Under the pieces are notes generated by a model, which worked only from the letters and a program-made list of their open reading frames with translations, made no database searches and was not told where the DNA came from. Shown here one piece after another: positions 1 through 8,459 of a stretch of DNA of 64,000 nucleotides. The stretch spans positions 310,001 through 374,000 of the forward strand of contig NZ_JALQDG010000003.1 in assembly GCF_023631325.1 (NCBI RefSeq), read 5' to 3'. The translations under genes and the position numbers were made by a program. The DNA is from Caballeronia sp. INDeC2. Its GTDB lineage: Bacteria > Pseudomonadota > Gammaproteobacteria > Burkholderiales > Burkholderiaceae. The stretch's first letter is position 1; every line of letters begins with the position of its first letter.

Positions 1-2
1 CC

Positions 3-2435
3 CGTCTGTTGCCGAGCAAGGCGTCGCTGTCGGTGGCGGGCAACAACGTCGATCTGAACGGCAGCTTCGGCGCGCCCGGCGATCGCCTGCGCTTCAAGGT
101 CGATGCGCCCGCGCTGGAGCGCCTCGGCTTTGGCATCGCGGGCACGGCGAAGGCCGACGGCGATCTGACCGGCTCGATCGCGCATCCGAATATCGCGGCG
201 AACTATCAGGCCGATGGCGTCGTGTTCGGCGCGAACCGCGTCGGCCATGCGGAAGGCCGCGCGGATATCCGCGATGGCGCGAACGGCGCGCTCGTCTTCA
301 CGCTGAAGGCGCGCGACGCAAGCACGGAAGGCATCGAAGTCGCGAACCTCGATGCGAACCTGAACGGCACGCGCGCGCATCACACGCTCGACGTCGCCGC
401 GACGGGCAAGGTGCGCGGCCAGCCGGTGAATCTCGCGCTCGGCGCGACCGGCAAGTTCACCGATGCGCCCGACGGTCCGCACTGGGACGGCGCGATCACG
501 AAGCTGTCGAACAAGGGCACGCCGTCGCTCAATCTCGAATCGCCGCTGACGGTGAGTTACGGCCCGAAGCGCCTCGTGCTCGGCGCGACGCGGCTGGTCG
601 CGGAAGGCGCGGTGCTGAACCTGAAGTCGTTCGCGATGGAAAACGGCCGTCTGCAATCGGCGGGCACGCTCACGAACCTGTCCGTGCCGCATCTGCTCGA
701 CGTGCGCCAGGAATTGACGGGCGCGGAGCCGCCGATCCGCACCGACCTCGTCTTCGACGGCGACTGGAACTTCTCGCTCGGCGAGACCGCGACGGGCTAC
801 GCGCAGATCAAGCGCCGCGCCGGCGACGTGACGATCGACGGCACGCGCGGCCTCTCCGCGCTCGGCATCACGGATGTCGCCGCGCGCGCGGACTTCAGCG
901 GCGGCAATCGCCTGAACGCGTCGCTGCATGCGCAGGCGAGCCGTATCGGCGTGATCGACGCGAACGTGCACACGCCGCTCGTGAATCGCGACGGCATGCT
1001 CACCCTCGACGACAACGCGCCGCTCACCGGCGCGATCGACGCGAACATTCCCGAGCTGCGCACGACAGGCGGGCTGCTCGGCGCGAACTATCTGCTGGGC
1101 GGGAAGATCGCGCTCAAGCTCGTGATCGCGGGGATCGTCGCGAAGCCGAATCTGTCGGGCTCGCTCACCGGCGACAACCTCTCCGCGACGGTCGTCGATC
1201 AGGGCGTGCAATTGAAGGACGGCATCATCCGCATCGCGCTCTCGGAAAATCTCGTCGATTTTCAGCGAGTGGAGTTTCACGGCGCGAGCGGCACGCTGCG
1301 CGCGACCGGCAAGGTGCGGCTCGACCAGCAGCAGCCCGATCTGACCGCGAGCATCATCGCCGACAAGCTGGAGCTATTCGCGTCGCCGGACCGCGAGCTG
1401 ATGCTGTCGGGCAGCGCGACCATCGCCAACGCGGGGTTGCAGGGCGGTATGGCGATCGACGGCAAGTTCACGGTCGATCACGCGCTCATCGACCTGCCGG
1501 AATCCTCCGCGCCCTCGCTCGGCGACGATGTCGTGATCGAGCGCCCCGACGGCACGATCAAGGGCGGCAACCAGCAGATCACGGCGGCGACCGGGAAGCC
1601 GGTCGGGCCGTTCACGCCGCGCGCGAATATCGCCATCAATCTCGGCGACCGCTTCCGCTTCAAGGGCGCGGGCGCGGATCTCGGCCTCGCGGGCACCATC
1701 ACGGCGATGAGCGCGCCGAACATGCCGCTGCGCGCCGTCGGCAACGTGCGTGTGACGACGCCGGGTTCGTCGTACACCGCGTTCGGGCGCAAGCTGAACA
1801 TAGAGAACGGCTTCTTCACGTTCAACGGGCCGGTGGCGAATCCGGGCCTCAATATCCTGGCGATGCGGCGCAATCAGGAAGTCGAGGCGGGCGTGCAGGT
1901 GACGGGCACCGTGCAGGCGCCGGTCGCCAGGCTGATCTCCGAGCCGAGCGTGCCCGACAATGAAAAGCTGTCGTGGCTCCTGTTCGGCCACGGCACGGAC
2001 CAGGGCAACAACGTCGGACAGCAGAGCGCGATGACGAGCGCGCTTGCGCTCCTCGGCAGCAAGGGCGGCGCGAAGATCGCGCAGACGGTCGGGCTGGACG
2101 AGTTCACGGTCGGTTCGAGCGAAGTCGGCCTGACCGACCCGCAGGTCGTGCTGCTCTCGAAGGCGATCAACGAGCGGCTCGTGATCGGCTACGAGCAAGG
2201 ACTGCAATCGGCGAGCAACGCGGTCAAGGCGACGCTGAACCTGTCGCGCTTCTGGGCCGTGACGGCGTATGGCGGGACGTATCAGGGCGTCGATCTCTCG
2301 TACACGCGGCGGTTCAATTCGTGGGCGCGGTTGTGGTCGTCGTCTTCGTCGGCTGCGCGGGCATCGGCGGCGGATTCGGCATCTGCGCCGTTGGGCGCTT
2401 CGGCGGCGGATTCGTCTGCGCCGGAGCCGGATTGA
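3..2435 (+). CDS. tamB: TamB, translocation and assembly module subunit (C-terminal part, 5' end off-window)
   Basis: The frame is open from the window edge, so this is roughly the last 810 codons of a longer protein (TamB proteins usually exceed 1,200 residues). TamB is anchored in the inner membrane, spans the periplasm and works with the Omp85 protein TamA in outer-membrane protein and lipid homeostasis. The visible part is a long run of degenerate beta-strands rich in Gly, Asn, Asp and Ala (AsmA/DUF490-type fold). It ends with the family's C-terminal region: 'SEPSVPDNEKLSWLLFG' around residue 650 and a strand-rich end with 'GVDLSYTRRF'. An Ala/Ser-rich tail of about 35 residues follows and looks disordered. 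tamA would be expected upstream, outside the window. The true start cannot be seen. Confidence 0.9.
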   Translation, partial: RLLPSKASLSVAGNNVDLNGSFGAPGDRLRFKVDAPALERLGFGIAGTAKADGDLTGSIAHPNIAANYQADGVVFGANRVGHAEGRADIRDGANGALVFTLKARDASTEGIEVANLDANLNGTRAHHTLDVAATGKVRGQPVNLALGATGKFTDAPDGPHWDGAITKLSNKGTPSLNLESPLTVSYGPKRLVLGATRLVAEGAVLNLKSFAMENGRLQSAGTLTNLSVPHLLDVRQELTGAEPPIRTDLVFDGDWNFSLGETATGYAQIKRRAGDVTIDGTRGLSALGITDVAARADFSGGNRLNASLHAQASRIGVIDANVHTPLVNRDGMLTLDDNAPLTGAIDANIPELRTTGGLLGANYLLGGKIALKLVIAGIVAKPNLSGSLTGDNLSATVVDQGVQLKDGIIRIALSENLVDFQRVEFHGASGTLRATGKVRLDQQQPDLTASIIADKLELFASPDRELMLSGSATIANAGLQGGMAIDGKFTVDHALIDLPESSAPSLGDDVVIERPDGTIKGGNQQITAATGKPVGPFTPRANIAINLGDRFRFKGAGADLGLAGTITAMSAPNMPLRAVGNVRVTTPGSSYTAFGRKLNIENGFFTFNGPVANPGLNILAMRRNQEVEAGVQVTGTVQAPVARLISEPSVPDNEKLSWLLFGHGTDQGNNVGQQSAMTSALALLGSKGGAKIAQTVGLDEFTVGSSEVGLTDPQVVLLSKAINERLVIGYEQGLQSASNAVKATLNLSRFWAVTAYGGTYQGVDLSYTRRFNSWARLWSSSSSAARASAADSASAPLGASAADSSAPEPD

Positions 2436-2452
2436 CATTGCGTTTCTAAAAC

Positions 2453-2484
2453 AAAAAGGGCACGCGATTTCGCGTGCCCTTTTT
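2453..2484. terminator. Bidirectional terminator between tamB and metG
   Basis: A perfect hairpin with arms GGGCACGCG/CGCGTGCCC and a 4-nt loop, flanked by A5 on the left and T5 on the right. It can end transcription of both convergent genes. Confidence 0.9.
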
Positions 2485-2501
2485 GGTTTCTTCGAACCGT
2501 C

Positions 2502-4631
2502 TTACTTCACCCGCATGCCCGGCTTCGCGCCGCTGTGCGGCTCGAGAATATAGAGCCCGGGCTCGGCCTTCTCGTCCGTCGCCGACGCCGCCAGCACCAT
2601 TCCTTCCGACAGCCCGAACTTCATCTTGCGAGGCGCGAGGTTCACGACCATCACGGTGAGCTTGCCGATCAGATCCTGCGGCCGATACGCCGACTTGATG
2701 CCCGAGAACACGTTGCGCGTCTTGTCCTCGCCGACGTCGAGCGTCAGTTGCAGCAGCTTGTCGGAGCCTTCGACGGCCTTGCAATCGACGATCTTCGCGA
2801 TGCGCAGATCGACCTTCGCGAAATCGTCGATGGAAATGACGCCCGGTTCTTCCTGCTTCTTCGCCACGGTCTTGGCCGGAGCGGCCGCGGTCGCTTCGAC
2901 GGCCGGCGCGAGCGACTCGCGATTCGCGTCGAGCAAAGCCTCGATCTGTTTCGGATCGACGCGCGTCGTCAGATGCTTGTACGCGTTGATCTCGCTCGCC
3001 GACGACAACGGCTTCGCGGCATCGGCCCAGACGAGCGGCGCGATGCCGAGGAACGCCTCGACCGATTCCGCCAGCTTCGGCAGCACCGGCTTCAGCGCGA
3101 GCGACAGCAGGCGGAACGCTTCGAGGCTCACACTGCACGTCTCGTGCAGCGCGACGGCGTTCGCCGGATCCTTCGCCTGGTCCCACGGCTTCGCGGAATC
3201 GACGTAGGCGTTGACGGCGTCGGCGAGCTCCATCGTCGTGCGCAACGCGCGGCCATACTCGCGCGATTCGTAGAACCCGGCGATCTGCGGAATCGCCGCA
3301 CGCAATTGCGCGACGAGCGGATGATGCATCGCGCTATCCTGCACGCGGCCGTCGAAGCGCTTGATGAGGAAACCCGCCGCGCGGCTCGCGATGTTCACGT
3401 ACTTGCCGACGAGATCGCTGTTCACGCGCGCCTGGAAGTCTTCGAGATTCAGGTCGATGTCTTCCATCGTGCTGTTGAGCTTCGCCGCGAAGTAGTAGCG
3501 CAGCCACTCGGGGTTCAGACCCGTGTCGATCACGCTCTGCGCGGTGATGAAGGTGCCGCGCGACTTCGACATCTTCGCGCCGTCGACGGTCAGAAAGCCG
3601 TGCGCGAACACGTTCGTCGGCGTGCGATGACCAGAGAATTCGAGCATCGCCGGCCAGAACAGCGTGTGGAAATACAGAATGTCCTTGCCGATGAAGTGAT
3701 ATTGCTCGGCCTTCGCGCCCGGCTTCACCCAGTCGTCGAAATTCACGCCGATGCGATCCGCGAGATTCTTGAAGCTCGCGTAATAGCCGACCGGGGCGTC
3801 GACCCAGACGTAGAAGTATTTGCCCGGCGCGCCCGGAATCTCGAAGCCGAAGTAGGGCGAGTCGCGCGAGATGTCCCAGTCGGCGAGCTTGGCTTCGCCC
3901 TTGTCGCCGAGCCATTCGCGCATCTTGTTGGTGGCTTCGGGCTGTGCGAGGCCGCTCACCCAGCCGCGCAGAAATTCCTCGCAACGCGCATCGGAGAGCT
4001 TGAAGAAGTAGTGCGTCGAGGTCTTGCGAATGGGCGTCGCGCCCGACACGACCGAATACGGGTTGATGAGTTCGGTCGGCTGATAGGTCGAGCCGCAGAC
4101 TTCGCAGTTGTCGCCGTATTGATCTTTCGCGCCGCACTTCGGGCATTGGCCCTTGATGAAGCGGTCCGGCAGGAACATTTCCTTGACCGGATCGTAGGCC
4201 TGCTCGATGTCGCGCGCCTCGATCAGCCCCGCTTGCTGAAGCGAGCCGTAGATCGTGTTGCACAGGACGCGGTTTTCCTCGGCATCGGTCGAATAGTAGT
4301 TGTCGAACGAGATGCCGAAGCTGTCGAAGTCGCGCTTGTGCTCTTTCCACACGCGCTCGATCAGCTGTTTCGGCGTGATGCCTTCCTTTTCGGCGCGCAG
4401 CATGATCGGCGTGCCGTGGGTGTCGTCCGCGCCGACGTAGTAGACCTCGTGGCCGTGCATTCGCAGCGTCCGAACCCAGATATCCGTCTGAATGTACTCG
4501 ACCATGTGGCCGATATGAATCTGACCGTTCGCGTACGGCAACGCGGACGTGACGAGGATCTGACGGCGGCCGCTTTCGTTGTCGGAGGCGGCAGGCGCGG
4601 CGGTGGCAGAGGCTGAAATCGGTGCTGACAT
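2502..4631 (-). CDS. metG: Methionyl-tRNA synthetase
   Basis: Charges tRNA-Met with methionine in the cytoplasm (class I synthetase). 709 residues. The HIGH motif is at about residues 39-42 ('[10 protein letters not shown]'). A zinc-binding insert carries two Cys pairs ('[18 protein letters not shown]'). The KMSKS loop reads '[11 protein letters not shown]'. The C-terminal 110 residues ('[16 protein letters not shown]' onwards) form the EMAP/Trbp111-like tRNA-binding domain that dimerises the enzyme, joined by an Ala/Lys-rich linker. The length matches the long E. coli-type form. The first 22 residues are Ala/Ser-rich and poorly conserved, so the exact start is slightly uncertain. It converges on tamB. 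Confidence 0.98.
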   Translation of the reverse strand: MSAPISASATAAPAASDNESGRRQILVTSALPYANGQIHIGHMVEYIQTDIWVRTLRMHGHEVYYVGADDTHGTPIMLRAEKEGITPKQLIERVWKEHKRDFDSFGISFDNYYSTDAEENRVLCNTIYGSLQQAGLIEARDIEQAYDPVKEMFLPDRFIKGQCPKCGAKDQYGDNCEVCGSTYQPTELINPYSVVSGATPIRKTSTHYFFKLSDARCEEFLRGWVSGLAQPEATNKMREWLGDKGEAKLADWDISRDSPYFGFEIPGAPGKYFYVWVDAPVGYYASFKNLADRIGVNFDDWVKPGAKAEQYHFIGKDILYFHTLFWPAMLEFSGHRTPTNVFAHGFLTVDGAKMSKSRGTFITAQSVIDTGLNPEWLRYYFAAKLNSTMEDIDLNLEDFQARVNSDLVGKYVNIASRAAGFLIKRFDGRVQDSAMHHPLVAQLRAAIPQIAGFYESREYGRALRTTMELADAVNAYVDSAKPWDQAKDPANAVALHETCSVSLEAFRLLSLALKPVLPKLAESVEAFLGIAPLVWADAAKPLSSASEINAYKHLTTRVDPKQIEALLDANRESLAPAVEATAAAPAKTVAKKQEEPGVISIDDFAKVDLRIAKIVDCKAVEGSDKLLQLTLDVGEDKTRNVFSGIKSAYRPQDLIGKLTVMVVNLAPRKMKFGLSEGMVLAASATDEKAEPGLYILEPHSGAKPGMRVK

Positions 4632-4753
4632 AAAGGCGCGGCCCGTGTGGGAGTGCTTGGGGTTGGGAAAAAAGCGGGTTTTGATTTTAGCAGGGCGGGC
4701 GAGAGGAGGCGCGGCGCGGGGGTGGAGGGGCGGCTATCGCGATTCGAGCGCCC

Positions 4754-4783
4754 AAAAAAAACCGGGGTCCAATCGGGCCCCGG
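4754..4783 (-). terminator. Rho-independent terminator, minus strand
   Basis: On the minus strand, arms CCGGGG/CCCCGG (4762-4783) with a 10-nt loop are followed by a run of eight U (A8 at 4754-4761). It lies about 175 nt downstream of the OmpA-like lipoprotein stop codon. Confidence 0.8.
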
Positions 4784-4870
4784 AGCAACAACGACAAGAG
4801 GAGAATGGCAGGTGATGGCCTTGCCATCCACCCACCGTAAGGACAGACAGCGGCACCGCGTCCAAGTTTC
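4784..4870 (-). ncRNA. Candidate 3'-UTR small RNA (hypothetical)
   Basis: Minus-strand sequence just before the terminator: a hairpin with arms GATGGC/GCCATC and a 3-nt loop (extended by further pairs with one bulged C), then the unpaired CU-rich stretch 'UUCUCCUCUUGUCGUUG', then the terminator with its U8 tail. This layout (stem, anti-Shine-Dalgarno-like seed, terminator) is common in 3'-UTR-derived, Hfq-dependent sRNAs. The 5' end is a guess and no convincing promoter was seen, so processing from the lipoprotein mRNA is the likelier origin. Confidence 0.3.
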
Positions 4871-4958
4871 AAATTTTTTTCAGACGACTGGGCGCCCCGC
4901 GATCCAGCTTCCCGCCGCCGCTTTCGCGGCAGCGCATTCTCCTTTCAAATCAATTGCT

Positions 4959-5615
4959 TTACTGCACTTGACCCGGCTGCGCGGTGGCACGCAAATAAAT
5001 CTCCACGCGGCGATTCTGCGCGCGGCCCGCTTCCGTCGAATTGTCCGCGATCGGCTGATTCTGGCCCATGCCCGACGCCGACAGACGCTGCGCCGGCACG
5101 CCGTGCGTCGCGATGTACGACGCCACGCTCTGCGCGCGATTCTGCGACAGCGTCTGGTTGTAAGCCGGCTGGCCGGTGTTATCCGTATGGCCGATGACGT
5201 TCGCGATCAGCTCCGGATGCTGCTGCATCGTCTGCGTGACGGAATTGAGCACCGGATCGAACGTCGGCTTGATCGCGTAGCTGTTCGTATCGAAGGAAAT
5301 CGAGTTGGGGATGTTCACCTTGAGCGAGCCGTCTTGCTGCTCGGTCACTTGCGTGCCCGTGCCCTTCGAATCGCCCGAAATCTTGTTCTTGATTGATTGC
5401 CAGTTGTAGCCGGTAATGCCGCCCACCGCCGCGCCCGTGGCCGCGCCGATCGCCGCGCCCTTGCCGCCGCCGAAAATGGCGCCGATGCCCGCGCCGGTCG
5501 CGGCTCCCACGCCCGTGCCGACCGCCGCGTTGGTGCCTTGCTGCGATGCGCAGCCAGCGACGAGTGCCCCGGCCACGGCAAACGCGGACAGACGAGTGAA
5601 GAATTTGGTGTTCAT
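4959..5615 (-). CDS. OmpA-family outer-membrane lipoprotein with glycine-zipper segment
   Basis: 218 residues. The start at 5615 is chosen because GGAG lies 5-8 nt upstream and it gives a clean lipoprotein signal peptide ('MNTKFFTRLSAFAVAGALVAGC', lipobox Cys at about residue 22). Upstream in-frame ATGs add unrelated sequence. Residues 25-75 are Gly/Ala-rich ('GTGVGAATGAGIGAIFGGGKG'), a glycine-zipper helix pair that could insert in or lie on the membrane. The C-terminal 110 residues are an OmpA-C peptidoglycan-binding domain: 'IANVIGHTDNTG' and 'NRAQSVASYIATHGV...RVEIYLR', with the conserved Asp and Arg of the diaminopimelate site. The likely role is tethering the outer membrane to peptidoglycan. 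It is divergent from apbC; the 265-nt gap holds both promoters. Confidence 0.92.
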   Translation of the reverse strand: MNTKFFTRLSAFAVAGALVAGCASQQGTNAAVGTGVGAATGAGIGAIFGGGKGAAIGAATGAAVGGITGYNWQSIKNKISGDSKGTGTQVTEQQDGSLKVNIPNSISFDTNSYAIKPTFDPVLNSVTQTMQQHPELIANVIGHTDNTGQPAYNQTLSQNRAQSVASYIATHGVPAQRLSASGMGQNQPIADNSTEAGRAQNRRVEIYLRATAQPGQVQ

Positions 5616-5880
5616 CTTAATCTCCTTGAATCGACAAGCGTTTCGGCGCGAGAAGCGCCGACAGTGCGAAAGGGTCTTCGGACGAGCCTCCGGGCGAGCC
5701 TCTACAATAATGAGAAGAGGCGCCCGGCCGCCCGTTGCGATGCGTCCCCGGAAAGATTTTGCAGCGGGATAGTGCAGTGCCCGCGCGTCATGCGCAACGG
5801 CGCTAACAAATACTTTCAATTTCTTCAGTTTGTTGTTGCGCGTCGCAGGGCAATAGCAACAACTGTTCCATGGAGTTTCG

Positions 5881-6969
5881 ATGAGCATTGACCGCGCGAA
5901 GATCGACACCGCACTCGCCACACTGACCGATCCCAACACCAACCGCAAGTTCGTCGACACGAAGAGCATTCGCAACGTGTCCGTCGACGGCGCGAACGTC
6001 GCCGTGAGCGTCGTGCTCGGCTATCCGGCGAAGACGCAGTTCGGCCCGATCCGCGAGCAGGTGCAGGACGCGCTGCGTCAGGTGCCCGGCGTCGCGAACG
6101 TGAGCGTGGACGTATCGTCGCAGGTCGTTGCGCACGCGGTGCAGCGCGGCGTGAAGCTGCTGCCGAACGTCAAGAACATCATCGCGGTGGCGTCGGGCAA
6201 GGGCGGCGTCGGCAAGAGCACGACGGCCGCGAATCTCGCGCTCGCGCTCGCGGCGGAGGGCGCGTCGGTCGGCATGCTCGACGCGGACATCTACGGCCCC
6301 TCGCTGCCGATGATGCTCGGCATCACCGGCCGGCCCGAATCGCCCGACAATAAGACGATGAACCCGCTCGAAGGCCACGGCATCCAGGCGAATTCGATCG
6401 GCTTTTTGATCGAGCAGGACAATCCGATGGTGTGGCGCGGCCCGATGGTGACATCGGCGCTCGAGCAGTTGCTGCGTCAGACCAACTGGAAGGACCTCGA
6501 TTACCTCGTCGTCGACATGCCGCCGGGCACGGGCGACATCCAGCTCACGCTGTCGCAGAAAGTGCCCGTGACGGGCGCGGTGATCGTGACGACGCCGCAG
6601 GACATCGCGCTGCTCGACGCGAAGAAGGGCTTGAAGATGTTCGAGAAGGTCGGCATTCCGATTCTCGGCATCGTCGAGAACATGAGCACGCACATCTGCT
6701 CCAACTGCGGCCACGAAGAGCACATCTTCGGCGCGGGCGGCGGCGAGCGCATGGCGAAGGAATACGGCGTAGAGATTCTCGGCCAGTTGCCGCTCGATAT
6801 CTCGATTCGCGAGCGCACCGACACCGGCCAGCCGACCGTCGTGTCGCAGCCGGAAAGCCGTATCGCCGAGACGTATCGCGCGATCGCGCGCCGTGTCGCG
6901 ATCTCGATTGCGGAGCGTCAGCGCGACATGACATCGAAGTTCCCGAGCATCGTCGTGCAGAACACCTGA
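5881..6969 (+). CDS. apbC: Iron-sulfur cluster carrier ATPase ApbC/Mrp
   Basis: 362 residues. Scaffold/carrier P-loop NTPase that delivers 4Fe-4S clusters to apoproteins in the cytoplasm. An N-terminal MIP18-type (DUF59) domain covers residues 1-95. The deviant Walker A 'GKGGVGKST' is at residues 106-114, followed by 'DADIYGPSLP' and the 'DYLVVDMPPGTGD' Walker B. The bridging CxxC ('CSNC') near residue 273 holds the cluster at the dimer interface. GGAG sits 8 nt before the ATG. In Burkholderia relatives apbC lies just upstream of dcd, as here. Confidence 0.97.
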   Translation: MSIDRAKIDTALATLTDPNTNRKFVDTKSIRNVSVDGANVAVSVVLGYPAKTQFGPIREQVQDALRQVPGVANVSVDVSSQVVAHAVQRGVKLLPNVKNIIAVASGKGGVGKSTTAANLALALAAEGASVGMLDADIYGPSLPMMLGITGRPESPDNKTMNPLEGHGIQANSIGFLIEQDNPMVWRGPMVTSALEQLLRQTNWKDLDYLVVDMPPGTGDIQLTLSQKVPVTGAVIVTTPQDIALLDAKKGLKMFEKVGIPILGIVENMSTHICSNCGHEEHIFGAGGGERMAKEYGVEILGQLPLDISIRERTDTGQPTVVSQPESRIAETYRAIARRVAISIAERQRDMTSKFPSIVVQNT

Positions 6970-7088
6970 TTTCGAGCATTCGATCGGATCTCTACGAGCC
7001 TTGTGCAATGCGGCTCGCGGTATCATGTCGCCTTCGATGCGCGGCAGCGTGGACGCACGGGGCGTCGGCGGGCCGCCGAGAGGATCGC

Positions 7089-7622
7089 ATGGGACACAGA
7101 TTCGACGGGAGGGCGCTTCACGCCTTGATCGCGACGGCCGCTTGCAGCGTGATGCTGAGCGGTTGCGGCCTCATCTTCCAGAATCACGAAAAGCGCGCGG
7201 ACGCGGTGCTGCAGCCGACGCCGGGCAACACGACGCGCGGCACCGTCACGCTGATCGAACGCGCGGACGGCGTGCAGGTTTCCTACAACCTGACGGACAT
7301 GCCGCCGAACAGCGACCACGCGCTGACCGTGCACGAGCGCGGCGATTGCATCGCCGTGAACGAACAGGACGCGAGCCCGGTGTTCGCGCTGCCTTCCGAG
7401 CGAAGACGGGCGACGTCGCGTGTAGAAGGCGAACTCGGCAATATCCACGCGGATGCGACCGGCGCGGCGACGGGCTTCATCGTTGCAACCGATGTATCGC
7501 TCGACGGCGTGCGCTCGGTTATTTCGCGCGCGATCATGCTGCATCGCGAAGCGGTGGATCCTTATGCGAGCGCGCCGCACAACGTGGGTCCCGCGCTCGC
7601 TTGCGGCGTGATTCGCCGGTAG
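7089..7622 (+). CDS. Cu/Zn superoxide dismutase-like lipoprotein with eroded metal site
   Basis: 177 residues. The start at 7089 gives a signal peptide with lipobox 'SVMLSGC' (Cys about residue 23), so the protein is probably a periplasmic or outer-membrane lipoprotein. The body follows the SodC fold: 'RGTVTLIERADGVQVSYNL', 'LTVHERGDC', 'GELGNIHADATGAA', 'RAIMLHREAVD' and the terminal 'LACGVI', including the two disulfide Cys. Against the SodC consensus only two copper ligands remain (His in 'TVHE' and His in 'IMLH'). The first Cu His is Thr, and the stretch that normally carries three His ('HFNP', 'HGG', 'RHAGDLGN') has none. Loss of dismutase activity is an inference. It stands alone between apbC and dcd. 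Confidence 0.8.
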   Translation: MGHRFDGRALHALIATAACSVMLSGCGLIFQNHEKRADAVLQPTPGNTTRGTVTLIERADGVQVSYNLTDMPPNSDHALTVHERGDCIAVNEQDASPVFALPSERRRATSRVEGELGNIHADATGAATGFIVATDVSLDGVRSVISRAIMLHREAVDPYASAPHNVGPALACGVIRR

Positions 7623-7669
7623 ACACGACGCCCGTTCGCGCCGCCCCCGGCGCTTGCGCCCGATCGCGT

Positions 7670-7675
7670 AAAATA
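7670..7675 (+). promoter_or_regulatory. Candidate -10 element upstream of dcd
   Basis: TAAAAT in the context 'GCGTAAAATACGCGC', 112 nt before the dcd ATG. No good -35 was seen, so this is tentative. Confidence 0.3.
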
Positions 7676-7786
7676 CGCGCTTTCGTCTGGCCCGCGCGGC
7701 GAAGATCGCCGCCGGAGACCTTGCCCCGTTTCACCGCAGGCGGCGGTCGCGAGACCCGAGCCGTTCACCGTTGAGTAGCGTTCCCT

Positions 7787-8356
7787 ATGAGCATCAAGTC
7801 CGACAAGTGGATTCGCCGCATGGCCGAAGAGCACCGAATGATCGAGCCGTTCGTGCGCGATCAGGTGCGCGTGACCGAGGACGGCCGCAAGATCGTGAGC
7901 TACGGCACGTCGAGCTACGGCTACGACATCCGCGTCGCCGACGAATTCAAGATCTTCACGAACATTAATTCCACGATCGTCGATCCGAAGAACTTCGACG
8001 AGAAATCGTTCGTCGACTTCAAGGGCGATGTCTGCATCATTCCGCCGAATTCTTTCGCGCTCGCACGCACGGTCGAGTATTTCCGCATTCCGCGCTCGTG
8101 CCTGACCGTGTGCCTCGGCAAGTCGACGTATGCGCGCTGCGGGATCATCGTCAACGTGACGCCGTTCGAGCCGGAATGGGAAGGCTACGTGACGCTCGAA
8201 TTCTCGAATACGACACCTTTGCCTGCCAAAATCTACGCAAACGAGGGCGTCGCCCAAGTCCTGTTCTTCGAAAGCGATGAAATGTGCGAGACATCGTACG
8301 CGGATCGCGGCGGGAAGTATCAAGGGCAGCACGGCGTGACGCTGCCGAAAACCTGA
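7787..8356 (+). CDS. dcd: dCTP deaminase
   Basis: 189 residues, the normal length. Deaminates dCTP to dUTP, feeding dTTP synthesis; acts as a cytoplasmic homotrimer of the dUTPase fold. Visible family motifs are '[13 protein letters not shown]', '[13 protein letters not shown]', '[34 protein letters not shown]' (in pieces, with the catalytic Glu in 'TLEFSN'), and the C-terminal '[13 protein letters not shown]' that closes over the nucleotide. The 164-nt gap from the SOD-like gene contains a possible promoter. It is followed by the decarboxylase gene on the same strand. Confidence 0.97.
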   Translation: MSIKSDKWIRRMAEEHRMIEPFVRDQVRVTEDGRKIVSYGTSSYGYDIRVADEFKIFTNINSTIVDPKNFDEKSFVDFKGDVCIIPPNSFALARTVEYFRIPRSCLTVCLGKSTYARCGIIVNVTPFEPEWEGYVTLEFSNTTPLPAKIYANEGVAQVLFFESDEMCETSYADRGGKYQGQHGVTLPKT

Positions 8357-8459
8357 TCGTCGCCGCTTCAAGAAACGCATACGGCAAACGCTTGTCGAAG
8401 GACCGCTGGCTTCGGGATTGCTTCCCGGGCGGCGGTCGTTCCATTTGGAGAATCGCCTC

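Larger units (their letters stand above)
4632..4958. other. Intergenic region, 327 nt, with minus-strand hairpins
   Basis: No protein gene is supported. Read on the minus strand this is the 3' untranslated region of the OmpA-like lipoprotein gene. It contains a purine-rich stretch, a compact hairpin at 4811-4832, a CU-rich single-stranded stretch and a terminator at 4754-4783. The metG leader and promoter must also lie here, at the low-coordinate end. See the small-RNA finding. Confidence 0.6.

Noticed and set aside
2535..4616. 693-codon open frame opposite metG
   Set aside because: Shadow of metG with low-information sequence.
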